Assembly (NCBI RefSeq): GCF_000827885.1
Contig: NZ_JTKH01000006.1
Span: forward strand, 620,001 to 684,000
Direction of reading: 5' to 3'
DNA from: Vibrio renipiscarius
GTDB lineage: Bacteria; Pseudomonadota; Gammaproteobacteria; Enterobacterales; Vibrionaceae
DNA: 64,000 nucleotides
The notes under the pieces are model-generated. The model searched no databases, was not told where the DNA came from, and worked only from the letters and a program-made list of their open reading frames with translations. Each line of letters starts with the position of its first letter. Within the stretch, counting starts at the first letter, position 1. This document shows, one piece after another, positions 38,801-46,374 of the stretch. A program made the translations under genes and the position numbers.

Positions 38801-39825
38801 GCGAATTCAAATCAAAACAAGTCTTTGATCAACCATTACGCCAAGAATCACAGCCAGATCAAGAGTTAACCGCGCAGATTCAATTTCAGGCGTCAGAGAA
38901 ATTTGTACCGAGTGCGATTGAAGAGCCTGAGGATGACACCGCAGAACAACAGCTTGAGCGCGTAATTCGACCAGCATCGGGTCGTAAATGGCTCGGGGCT
39001 GGTTTACTGGGCGCATTTTCTGGTTTAGTGGGTTGGCAAGTGATTGATACCGTCATCACTGCGATTCAAACCGCCGATTGGCTTGCTTTGGGCTGGGCAG
39101 GTTTCATCTCGACATTAGCCGCGTTGGGTATTGGCGCAATAGGGAAGGAATTATGGAAACTGCGCTCGTTACGCAATCATTTTTCTGTTCAAGAGCAAAG
39201 TGAAGTGTTGTTGGCGAGCGACAGTGTTGGGCAAGGTAAAGCATTTTGCCAGAACTTAGCAAAGCAGGGTGGTATCCAAACGCATTCGCCTTATTATGAT
39301 CGCTGGATCAATGCCGTCAATGGTTCGCACAGCGATGCGGAAGTCTTAGATATGTATGACGCCATGGTGATTACTGAGCAAGATGCATTGGCGACAAAAA
39401 TTGTGTCTAAACATGCAACCGAATCTGCCGCTCTCGTGGCGATCAGCCCATTAGCCATGGCAGATATGCTGCTGGTGGCTTGGCGCAATTTTAAAATGAT
39501 TGATAGCCTCGCGGATGTTTATGGTATTGAACTTGGTTATTGGTCACGCCTGCAACTGTTTAAATCAACGCTCGTTAACATGGCCGCAGCCGGAGCGAGT
39601 GAGTTGGCCATTGATGCGAGTATGGATTTACTCTCGATGGATCTCGCAGGTAAGCTTTCAGCTCGCGCTGGGCAGGGACTTGGTGTGGGTATTCTTACGG
39701 CTCGATTAGGCATTAAAGCAATATCTTTATTGCGCCCAATGCCTTGGCAGCCAGAAAGAGCGGTTAAACTGTCAGCAATCCGCAAGCAAATTGTGGCGAA
39801 AGTGGCCGCGATCACGGTCAAATAG
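38797..39825 (+). CDS. ycjF: YcjF-family inner membrane protein (DUF697)
   Basis: A 342-residue protein of the UPF0283 family. The first 65 residues are polar and acidic. Two transmembrane helices follow (about 67-90, [22 protein letters not shown], and about 98-116), and the C-terminal DUF697-like domain is alanine-rich and amphipathic. It is translationally coupled to ycjX by the ATGA overlap. Functional details are unknown; co-conservation with ycjX and tyrR is established in Enterobacteriaceae and Vibrionaceae. Confidence 0.92.
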   Translation: MSEFKSKQVFDQPLRQESQPDQELTAQIQFQASEKFVPSAIEEPEDDTAEQQLERVIRPASGRKWLGAGLLGAFSGLVGWQVIDTVITAIQTADWLALGWAGFISTLAALGIGAIGKELWKLRSLRNHFSVQEQSEVLLASDSVGQGKAFCQNLAKQGGIQTHSPYYDRWINAVNGSHSDAEVLDMYDAMVITEQDALATKIVSKHATESAALVAISPLAMADMLLVAWRNFKMIDSLADVYGIELGYWSRLQLFKSTLVNMAAAGASELAIDASMDLLSMDLAGKLSARAGQGLGVGILTARLGIKAISLLRPMPWQPERAVKLSAIRKQIVAKVAAITVK

Positions 39826-39887
39826 CGTGAATGTGAAGCAAGTGATATCGCTTTGCTTGACGAGGATCTAGGGTTAGGCGAAACTAC

Positions 39888-39905
39888 TGTCAACTTTTCC
39901 TGACA
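39888..39905. promoter_or_regulatory. Candidate TyrR box upstream of tyrR
   Basis: TGTCAACTTTTCCTGACA fits the 18-base TyrR box TGTAAA-N6-TTTACA: the key G and C fourteen bases apart are present and 9 of the 12 specified bases match. It lies 21 bases before the GTG start, where it could mediate autorepression as in E. coli. An imperfect palindrome centred on GATATC (about 39834-39861) lies just upstream. Confidence 0.5.
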
Positions 39906-39926
39906 CCCTAACTTAGGACTCTCTCA

Positions 39927-41471
39927 GTGCGTCTAGAAGTTTTTTGTGAAGACCGACTTGGCTTAACCCGCGAGTTGCTCGATATCCTTGCCTCTAAGAG
40001 CATTGATTTACGTGGCATCGAAATTGATATCTCTGGAATTATTTACTTAAACTGCCCTGATATCGATTTCGATACCTTCAGTGAATTGATGGCGGAGATT
40101 CGCCGTATCGCTGGTGTAAAAGATGTACGAAAAATTCAGTTCATGCCGATGGAAAGACATAATACTGAGCTGCTTTCTCTGTTAAATAACCTCCCTGAAC
40201 CTGTACTCGCGATTGATTTGAAAGGGAACGTAGACATGGCTAACCATGCTGCTTTGACCCTATTTAATCGTGAAGAACAAGAGGTCATTGCTCATCAAAT
40301 TGGCCAGCTATTACCGAGCTTTAACTTCAGCAAATGGGCTGAAGGGAACATTACTCGCCAACGTGAAAATATCGTGATCAATGGCTTAGACTACGTGATG
40401 GAAATCATGCCGGTCTACATCACGACAGAGAGCAAAGAGTCTATTTTAGCGAGCACAGTGATGATCATTCGCTCTGCACAAGACAAGCCTTTGTTTAAAG
40501 AAACACTGCCACTGCAAAATAACTTAGGTTTTGAGCATTTTGTGGGTGTCTCAAATCGACATAAAGCCTTAATCACACAAGCGAAAAAGCTCGCGAGTCT
40601 TGATCAACCGTTGTTGATTCAAGGTGAAACCGGCACGGGGAAAGAAATGCTTGCGCGTGCTTGCCACAGTCGGTCTCATCGCGCGAGTGCGCCTTTTCTT
40701 GTTTTGAGCTGTGCGTCGATGCCTGATGATGTGGCCGAAACCGAATTGTTTGGTCATGCGCCGGGCAGTTTTAATCATCAAGAAGGCAATAAAGGCATTT
40801 TTGAGCAAGCCAACGGCGGTACTGTTTTTCTTGATGAAATCGGAGAAATGAGTCCGCACTTGCAAATAAAATTGCTGCGCTTGCTGCAAGATGGCACGTT
40901 CCGCCGTGTAGGGGAAGAGCATGAAGTGCATGTTAACGTTCGTGTGATCGCTTCTACACGCCACAATCTTGCCGATCTGGCGGAGTCAGGCGTATTTAGA
41001 GAAGACCTATTTTACCGCTTGAACGTACTGACTTTGAATATCCCATCACTGCGTGATCGCTCGAATGATATTGCACCACTGCTTGAGCTTTTTGTGGCGA
41101 AATACATTAATCAACTTGGAATGGTGAAACCGACTATCGAGAGCGGGCTCGTCGATCAGTTAGCGTCATACAACTGGCCAGGTAATATGCGTCAGTTGGA
41201 AAACATGGTATTGCGTGCGTTAACCGAGTTGGAAAATGATCAGTTGACCGTTGACGTGTTCCATCTTCCTCAGGTTGAAGCTTCGGGATCTGGCGGTGGC
41301 TCTTTGAACCTTGATGGTTCATTAGATGAGATCATGAAAGATTACGAATCAAAAGTATTGGACCGACTTTATCAGTCTTTCCCTTCTAGCCGAAAGTTAG
41401 CGAAGCGATTGGATGTTTCACATACTTCGGTCGCGAATAAGCTACGTGAATATGGAATCCGTAAAAGTTGA
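39927..41471 (+). CDS. tyrR: Transcriptional regulator of aromatic amino acid genes
   Basis: A 514-residue TyrR. The ACT domain covers about 1-75 (MRLEVFCEDRLGLTREL), PAS about 80-190, and the AAA+ domain about 205-430, with Walker A GETGTGKE and Walker B FLDEIGEM. A Fis-type helix-turn-helix ends the protein (SRKLAKRLDVSHTSVANKLREYG). The sigma-54 contact loop GAFTGA is replaced by APGSFN, so like E. coli TyrR it works with sigma-70 as repressor or activator in response to tyrosine and phenylalanine. The start is GTG at 39927, with AGGA upstream. The stop overlaps the next start (TGATG). Confidence 0.96.
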   Translation: MRLEVFCEDRLGLTRELLDILASKSIDLRGIEIDISGIIYLNCPDIDFDTFSELMAEIRRIAGVKDVRKIQFMPMERHNTELLSLLNNLPEPVLAIDLKGNVDMANHAALTLFNREEQEVIAHQIGQLLPSFNFSKWAEGNITRQRENIVINGLDYVMEIMPVYITTESKESILASTVMIIRSAQDKPLFKETLPLQNNLGFEHFVGVSNRHKALITQAKKLASLDQPLLIQGETGTGKEMLARACHSRSHRASAPFLVLSCASMPDDVAETELFGHAPGSFNHQEGNKGIFEQANGGTVFLDEIGEMSPHLQIKLLRLLQDGTFRRVGEEHEVHVNVRVIASTRHNLADLAESGVFREDLFYRLNVLTLNIPSLRDRSNDIAPLLELFVAKYINQLGMVKPTIESGLVDQLASYNWPGNMRQLENMVLRALTELENDQLTVDVFHLPQVEASGSGGGSLNLDGSLDEIMKDYESKVLDRLYQSFPSSRKLAKRLDVSHTSVANKLREYGIRKS

Positions 41472-42055
41472 TGTCGAAAGTGAGTACGCCTCAGCATGTT
41501 TACGAAGTGGATGAAACCTTCATCTTGCGTACCGCTGAGCCGACGGATGCCTATTTAATTAGCGAGTATTTTATTGCTAACCGTGCTCATTTAAAACCAT
41601 GGGAGCCTGAACGCGAAGGGGAGTTCTTTACGTTACCTGGTTGGACGCAGCGTTTGATCAAGCTGAATGACCTGCATCGGTTAGGTTTAGGCTATTATTT
41701 GTTGATCATTGATCGCAGCAGTGGCCAAATGCTTGGTACGATATCGTTTAGCAGCCTAACTCGCTTCCCGGTTCATGCCTGCCAAATGGGGTATTCCTTG
41801 GCGGGTGATGCACAAGGCAAAGGTGTGATGAATCGTGCATTGAAAATGGCGTTAAACTATATGTTTAGCATACAAAATATGCATCGAATTATGGCGAGCT
41901 ATATGCCGCACAATCAACGCAGTGAAGCGGTGCTAGAGCGCTTAGGTTTTGAGCGAGAAGGCTACGCCAAACAGTACTTATTGATTGATGGGCAATGGCG
42001 AGATCACGTATTGACCGCGTTGGTGAACCCAAACTGGGTGGATAACAAACACTAA
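41471..42055 (+). CDS. RimJ-like GNAT acetyltransferase
   Basis: A 194-residue acetyltransferase of the RimJ/RimL type that modifies protein N-termini or small amines. Visible motifs are FILRTAEPTDAYLISEYF, the acetyl-CoA region MGYSLAGDAQGKGVMNRALKMALNYMF, and the C-terminal NQRSEAVLERLGFEREGYAKQYLLIDGQWRDHV, which is diagnostic of this group. The ATG at 41471 overlaps the tyrR stop by one base, and its own stop overlaps the next ATG (TAATG), so tyrR, this gene and the HD gene are coupled. Confidence 0.88.
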   Translation: MSKVSTPQHVYEVDETFILRTAEPTDAYLISEYFIANRAHLKPWEPEREGEFFTLPGWTQRLIKLNDLHRLGLGYYLLIIDRSSGQMLGTISFSSLTRFPVHACQMGYSLAGDAQGKGVMNRALKMALNYMFSIQNMHRIMASYMPHNQRSEAVLERLGFEREGYAKQYLLIDGQWRDHVLTALVNPNWVDNKH

Positions 42056-42642
42056 TGGAACGATTAGAACAACAGCTCAATCTGATCATTGAATTGGATA
42101 AGTTGAAATCAGTGCTTCGTCGTACACGTGTAAAAAGTGTGGAAGGGCGCTTAGAAAATAGCGCCGAGCACAGCTGGCATGTTGCTCTGATGGCTATTTT
42201 AATGCAAGAGCATGCGAATGAGCCGGTCGAGATCAGCAAAGTCATGAAAATGCTGTTGCTGCATGATATTGTTGAAATTGACGCCGGTGATACGTTTGTC
42301 TATGACACAGCGGCGTCAGCGCAGCAAGAAGAAAAAGAGCGCATTGCCGCAGAACGTTTATTTGGTTTATTGCCCAACGATCAGGGCGATGAGTTAAAAG
42401 CAATATGGCTTGAGTTTGAACAAGCACAAAGTGCGGAGGCGAAATACGCCAAAGCACTTGATCGCATTATTCCTATGCTTCTGAACTATCATAATGATGG
42501 GCAAAGCTGGCAAGAACATGGTGTGACCAAACACCAAGCCTTGACAATAAATAGAAAAATCGAAGATGGCTCAACCATTTTATGGCATAAAGCCAAGCAA
42601 CTAATTGAAGAAGCCAGCGAGAAAGGCTGGTTGAAGTCTTAA
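42055..42642 (+). CDS. HD-domain phosphohydrolase (YfbR/HDDC2-like)
   Basis: A 195-residue metal-dependent phosphohydrolase. The HD ligands are seen as SAEHSWHVALMA (His), LLHDIVEIDAGD (the HD pair, followed by glutamate and aspartate) and a downstream aspartate in KALDRIIPML. The layout and size match the 5'-deoxynucleotidase YfbR / HDDC2 group, so dephosphorylation of deoxynucleoside monophosphates is the likely reaction. The start overlaps the GNAT stop, and the gene lies 13 bases before the DUF2947 gene. Confidence 0.87.
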   Translation: MERLEQQLNLIIELDKLKSVLRRTRVKSVEGRLENSAEHSWHVALMAILMQEHANEPVEISKVMKMLLLHDIVEIDAGDTFVYDTAASAQQEEKERIAAERLFGLLPNDQGDELKAIWLEFEQAQSAEAKYAKALDRIIPMLLNYHNDGQSWQEHGVTKHQALTINRKIEDGSTILWHKAKQLIEEASEKGWLKS

Positions 42643-42655
42643 CTGAGGAACATAG

Positions 42656-43129
42656 ATGTCGTATTTACCTTTGGACCAGTACCAAAGAAAATGGATTTTT
42701 ACCCACCAATCGATGCCTGTGCCAGAAGAAGATCTTGAAGCGATCAAACCGATGGAACAAGCGCGCGCGGCGCAGTTGTGGAAAGATAATATTAGCGCTC
42801 AAAGCCCTGATGCTGATCGTCTTAGCTCTAGTGATTGGCCGATGAAAGCTCATAACTGGAGCGACAGTGTTGATTGGATGACGGCTTGGGAATCTGACGA
42901 AGAAGAATTGCCTGCCGTCATTTTAGAGTTTGTTGATTGGCAAGATGACGTCACTGTTTATTTTTGTTATGAGAAATATAATATTCTCGAAACAAAATGG
43001 AGCATCTTTAAGAAGTATTGGAAGAACTTTTTATTCTACGATGATGGCCCATTTTTGATTGGCCGTCGCCGTAACGAAGCGCTCTGGTTTGACGATAAAG
43101 GCCAAGTGAAATTGGGTAAGCGCGACTAA
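42656..43129 (+). CDS. DUF2947-type protein of unknown function
   Basis: A 157-residue soluble protein rich in tryptophan and acidic residues (for example NWSDSVDWMTAWESDEEELP and WQDDVTVYFCYEKYNI). It seems to match the DUF2947 family of Vibrio and related genera, though that name is from memory of the pattern. No catalytic motif is visible. It is the last gene of the chain starting at tyrR and is followed by a terminator. An ATG at 42656 follows GAGGAACATAG. Confidence 0.72.
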   Translation: MSYLPLDQYQRKWIFTHQSMPVPEEDLEAIKPMEQARAAQLWKDNISAQSPDADRLSSSDWPMKAHNWSDSVDWMTAWESDEEELPAVILEFVDWQDDVTVYFCYEKYNILETKWSIFKKYWKNFLFYDDGPFLIGRRRNEALWFDDKGQVKLGKRD

Positions 43130-43168
43130 CTTAGACATTTCTTTAAGATTAAAGCTTTATTATTATCA

Positions 43169-43194
43169 ACGGGTTGGCCATTTGGTCGGCCCGT
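43169..43194 (+). terminator. Rho-independent terminator after the DUF2947 gene
   Basis: An 11-bp stem with G-T pairs (ACGGGTTGGCC/GGTCGGCCCGT) and an ATTT loop, followed by eight or more T residues. Confidence 0.85.
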
Positions 43195-43372
43195 TTTTTT
43201 TGGTGGAAGATTATTTTGAATCTAGGTTTTATTTTTAATATAACGCGATTTTATGTGATTTTGCTCCAGTATAAATGATGCTTTTAAGCGTGTGTGTTCG
43301 GTTTTGCTATCATGTCGCGGATGGATCGTAATAACTAAACTTATGCTCTAGTTTAAAAGTTAAGGATGAACT

Positions 43373-43549
43373 GTGGAATCGATATTAGTGCAACTAAGAC
43401 AAGAGTTTTACTCTCACATTCGTTCGCTACAAGCTTATGCGCAGCCAAATAGCCAGCCAACATTAAGCGTGCTGACAGAAGATGAGCTTAAAGAGCTCGA
43501 ACATGCTTGGATTGAACTGTCTGTATGGCAGCGAGCTCAAGCGCACTAA
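43373..43549 (+). CDS. Small protein (58 residues), unknown
   Basis: This open frame starts with GTG at 43373, with AAGGA at 43362-43366, six bases upstream, and runs 58 codons to TAA. The product is acidic to neutral and helical (ESILVQLRQEFYSHIRSLQ, then LTEDELKELEHAWIELS), with no membrane segment. Amphipathic helices and the good ribosome site favour a real gene. The family is unknown to me. It sits between the DUF2947 terminator and the ribA region. Confidence 0.62.
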   Translation: MESILVQLRQEFYSHIRSLQAYAQPNSQPTLSVLTEDELKELEHAWIELSVWQRAQAH

Positions 43550-44069
43550 GTTGAATCAGCGGCGGTCTCGTCAATCATTCATATAGCTATTACTCTTATT
43601 GCCTGCTCTCAATATCGCTCGCACACATTCTAGAATGGTGGGTAGACGTTTAATGTGAGCCGCAGCGGTTGGCTCTTGCCCAAGCAAATCTGGCTTACAC
43701 TCGACCTGTCATTTCTCTATCCCTCGTTATCGGTTTCCTATCTCAGCGTCTCTTGCTCTCTAATTTATTCAGCAGAGCTTCGCACTTTTGATGTTGATGC
43801 GCTTTTTATCGGCAATATTCATTTTTCTTCATCGCTAGTTTTCATGGCCTTAGCGCGTCTTCTTCTCAACCATACTGACTTGAAGCGGCGACTAAAAGGG
43901 CGTAAATTCAGCGATTCACGTCCGCGAATAGCGTGACGTATAATTGTTATGTTATAACAATTATGATCTAACCATTGAAATATTGAGTAAGAGTCCTCAT
44001 AGTTAATCACAAAGGGCGATCATTTTATGACGATGGCCGAAATGTTAAAGAGTTCAGGTGAGTATTGAT
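43550..44069. other. Intergenic region upstream of ribA
   Basis: The 520 bases hold the ribA promoter and a candidate leader peptide (44027-44068). An open frame of about 93 codons at 43655-43936 lacks a ribosome site and family features. An AT-rich palindrome, TAATTGTTATGTTATAACAATTA, lies at about 43940-43962 (its halves are inverted) and could be an operator. No FMN riboswitch was recognised. Confidence 0.45.
44027..44068 (+). CDS. Candidate leader peptide of ribA (13 codons)
   Basis: ATG 44027 opens a 13-codon frame ([13 protein letters not shown]) that ends in TGA one base before the ribA ATG at 44070. An AAAGGG lies about ten bases before it. The stop lies so close to the ribA start that ribosomes leaving the leader could restart on ribA. 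No attenuator hairpin is obvious. Whether it is translated is inference. Confidence 0.4.
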   Translation: MTMAEMLKSSGEY

Positions 44070-44666
44070 ATGGCTGAAGTTCGTGCCAGAGTAGAATTTA
44101 AAGTCGGTGTCGGAAGTAAAATCGATGCGGAAATTTTGTCTTTTAGTGGATTAAAAACGGATAAAGAGCATGTTGCGATTATTTTTAAGCAAGCTGATTT
44201 AAATGATGATATTCCACTGGTTCGCATGCACTCGGAATGTTTAACGGGAGATGTATTTCATTCCTCTCGTTGCGATTGTGGCGAGCAACTCGATGAAACC
44301 ATCGAACGCATGAGTGAGTCAGGCGGAATCATTCTCTATTTACGCCAAGAAGGGCGTGGTATTGGCTTATACAATAAGATTGATGCTTATCTTTTACAGA
44401 GTGAAGGTATGAACACTTACGAAGCCAATAATCACTTGGGCTTTGGCGATGACTTACGTGAGTTTGAAGAAGCGGCTCAAATGCTTTTGGCTTTAAATGT
44501 CGGCAAAATTCGTTTAGTGACGAACAACCCTAAGAAAGTGAATGATCTCAAAGAGCACGGCATTGAGATTACTAATGTGGTTAATACTCTTGCCCACATT
44601 AAAGAGGGCAACGAAAGTTACCTAAAAGCGAAGGTGTCACACGGTAAACACCGCTTGAAATTCTAG
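44070..44666 (+). CDS. ribA: GTP cyclohydrolase II
   Basis: A 198-residue enzyme converting GTP to the first riboflavin intermediate with release of formate and diphosphate. The zinc cysteines are in [19 protein letters not shown], and the substrate and catalytic residues are in [17 protein letters not shown] and VTNNPKKV. The length matches E. coli RibA (196). The start is ATG 44070 ([10 protein letters not shown]), with AGGTGAG upstream; a GTG at 44058 is less likely. Confidence 0.95.
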   Translation: MAEVRARVEFKVGVGSKIDAEILSFSGLKTDKEHVAIIFKQADLNDDIPLVRMHSECLTGDVFHSSRCDCGEQLDETIERMSESGGIILYLRQEGRGIGLYNKIDAYLLQSEGMNTYEANNHLGFGDDLREFEEAAQMLLALNVGKIRLVTNNPKKVNDLKEHGIEITNVVNTLAHIKEGNESYLKAKVSHGKHRLKF

Positions 44667-44692
44667 TCTCTTCCTTGTGAACTTGACGCGAC

Positions 44693-44718
44693 AAAAACCT
44701 CATCTCGATGAGGTTTTT
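44693..44718 (+). terminator. Rho-independent terminator of ribA
   Basis: A perfect 11-bp stem (AAAAACCTCAT/ATGAGGTTTTT) with a CTCG loop, followed by TTGTTTTT, lies 27 bases after the stop. Confidence 0.9.
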
Positions 44719-44775
44719 TTGTTTTTATCTTGCAAATAAAATGTAAATTTGTATTATTCGAAATCTAAGTGCAAA

Positions 44776-44790
44776 TAATAATGATTAGCA
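44776..44790. promoter_or_regulatory. Fur box upstream of the imelysin cluster
   Basis: TAATAATGATTAGCA matches the 7-1-7 Fur consensus TGATAAT-n-ATTATCA at 12 of 14 specified positions. It lies 58 bases before the first imelysin gene, a normal operator position. Imelysin genes are known to be Fur-controlled, so repression by iron-loaded Fur is expected. Confidence 0.75.
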
Positions 44791-44847
44791 CTACGAATAT
44801 AAGATTTAATAAATAAGGTAATTTCAAGCTCAACAAGGACTCAAATC

Positions 44848-46110
44848 ATGAAGGTTAAATCAGCGGTGGCACGCTCAGTTATCGTTACTCTCACGCTTGC
44901 TAGTGGCTCAACATTGGCTGGGGATGTGACAAAACAGCAAGTTGTGGAACAGTACGCGGAGATTGCTCATGCCGTATTTTCGGATGCACTGACGACCGCA
45001 CAAACACTCGATAACGCCATCGAATCATTTCTTAATGCGCCTTCAGAAAAAACGCTGGGCGATGTAAAACAAGCTTGGGTCGATTCTCGTGTTCCGTACC
45101 AACAGTCTGAAGTTTTCCGTTTTGGTAATGCGATCGTTGACGATTGGGAAGGGCAACTAAACGCATGGCCTTTGGATGAAGGTTTGATCGATTATGTCGC
45201 TTCAGATTATCAATACGAGCTTGGTAACGAAGGCGCGATTGCCAATATTGTGGCCAATGAAGCCTTGACCATCGGTGCCAATCAACTGGATGTCTCAACG
45301 ATTACCCCTAAGTTGATCGCTGATCTCAATGAAGTTGGAGGATCCGAAGCAAACGTGGCGTCGGGTTATCACGCGATTGAATTTTTGTTATGGGGACAAG
45401 ATTTAAACGGCACCAATGCCGGCGCGGGTGAACGCCCATATACGGATTTTGTTGTCGGAGAAGAGTGCACAAATAACCATTGTGAGCGTCGTGGTGATTA
45501 CCTTCGTGCGGTAGCCGATCTTCTTGTCCAAGATCTCGAATGGATGGAAAAACAGTGGTCGGCCGATCAAACTGGCAACTACCGCGAAGAATTGCTTAAC
45601 GGCTCTGCGGACAATGGCCTCCGTAAAATGCTGTTTGGAATGGGATCTTTATCATTGGGTGAATTGGCGGGTGAGCGAATGAAAGTGGCGCTTGAAGCCA
45701 ACTCAACCGAAGATGAGCATGATTGTTTCTCAGACAATACGCATAATTCGCACTATTACAATGAGCAAGGTATATACAACGTTTATACCGGCAGTTATCA
45801 AAAAGTGGATGGTAGCAAAATAGAAGGCCCTAGCCTTCACGACCTCGTGGCGAAGAAAGATCAAAAAGCGGCGGATGAAATTCAAAAGCAATTTGATGCA
45901 ACGCGAGATCAAGTCGGCCTGTTGGTGACCTCGGCAGAAAAAGAGAATCAACATTTTGATCAGCTGATTGCGGCAGGAAACACCCAAGGCAATGCATTAG
46001 TTAATGCAACGATTCTTTCTTTAGTGGCACAAACGGCCTCAATTGAACGTGCTGCCAGTGTGATAGGGATTACGAGCCTTAACCCTGATACGGCTGATCA
46101 CGAGTTCTAG
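44848..46110 (+). CDS. irpA: Imelysin-family iron-regulated protein
   Basis: A 420-residue secreted protein with a signal peptide at about 1-24 (VIVTLTLASGSTLA, then GDVTK). The family motif GxHxxE is GYHAIE at 173-178. The all-helical imelysin domain includes VKQAWVDSRVPYQQSEVFRFGN and the pairing region RRGDYLRAVADLLVQDLEWM. Imelysin proteins (IrpA, ICMP) are periplasmic or outer-membrane iron-linked proteins whose exact function is still unclear. It is the first gene of the cluster behind the Fur box and has a terminator of its own, so later genes may also use a second promoter. Confidence 0.9.
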   Translation: MKVKSAVARSVIVTLTLASGSTLAGDVTKQQVVEQYAEIAHAVFSDALTTAQTLDNAIESFLNAPSEKTLGDVKQAWVDSRVPYQQSEVFRFGNAIVDDWEGQLNAWPLDEGLIDYVASDYQYELGNEGAIANIVANEALTIGANQLDVSTITPKLIADLNEVGGSEANVASGYHAIEFLLWGQDLNGTNAGAGERPYTDFVVGEECTNNHCERRGDYLRAVADLLVQDLEWMEKQWSADQTGNYREELLNGSADNGLRKMLFGMGSLSLGELAGERMKVALEANSTEDEHDCFSDNTHNSHYYNEQGIYNVYTGSYQKVDGSKIEGPSLHDLVAKKDQKAADEIQKQFDATRDQVGLLVTSAEKENQHFDQLIAAGNTQGNALVNATILSLVAQTASIERAASVIGITSLNPDTADHEF

Positions 46111-46140
46111 GTGAGAGTTTAGACGTCGTATTTTCACTTT

Positions 46141-46266
46141 TATACCCGCATCTACTTAAAGTTGCAGCGTTGCTGGCAGTGCTCATTCCCCCCGTCATCG
46201 AGTTTATCTAGGCTCTAAGGATGGGTTCGAGTGCCGCTGACCAGCAGCGAAATTGTTTTGGGTATA
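46141..46266. repeat. Palindromic intergenic element, copy C (126 bp)
   Basis: It begins TATACCC and ends GGGTATA as perfect inverted ends, and the arms GCAGCGTTGCTGGCAG and CTGACCAGCAGCG pair imperfectly, so RNA from either strand would fold into a long hairpin. Its left arm CTACTTAAAGTTGCAGCG resembles the left arm of copies A and B. It sits between the imelysin gene and its terminator. It is an ERIC- or MITE-like element of Vibrionaceae by structure. Confidence 0.68.
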
Positions 46267-46280
46267 ACAAGTTAGTGGTG

Positions 46281-46307
46281 AAAGGGCTCGATACTCAAGA
46301 GCCCTTT
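46281..46307 (+). terminator. Rho-independent terminator after the first imelysin gene
   Basis: The stem AAAGGGCTC/GAGCCCTTT with a nine-base loop is followed by GTTTT. Confidence 0.75.
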
Positions 46308-46374
46308 GTTTTAAACCTCCCGTGCATAAAAACTCATTCTAAAAGGCACGGTCGTCGTAGGATGCACTGGCATA

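Noticed and set aside
40569-40964. A 131-codon open frame antisense to tyrR
   Set aside because: It is a shadow of the tyrR ATPase domain and shows no protein-family features.
39927-41471. TyrR acting as a sigma-54 activator
   Set aside because: The GAFTGA loop is replaced by APGSFN, as in TyrR proteins known to work with sigma-70.
43655-43936. A 93-codon open frame upstream of ribA with some hydrophobic stretches
   Set aside because: It starts without a ribosome site, has no family motif and an odd leucine- and serine-rich composition. It is listed only as part of the intergenic region.
43940-44069. FMN riboswitch before ribA
   Set aside because: The conserved FMN aptamer segments are absent, and the distance is too short.
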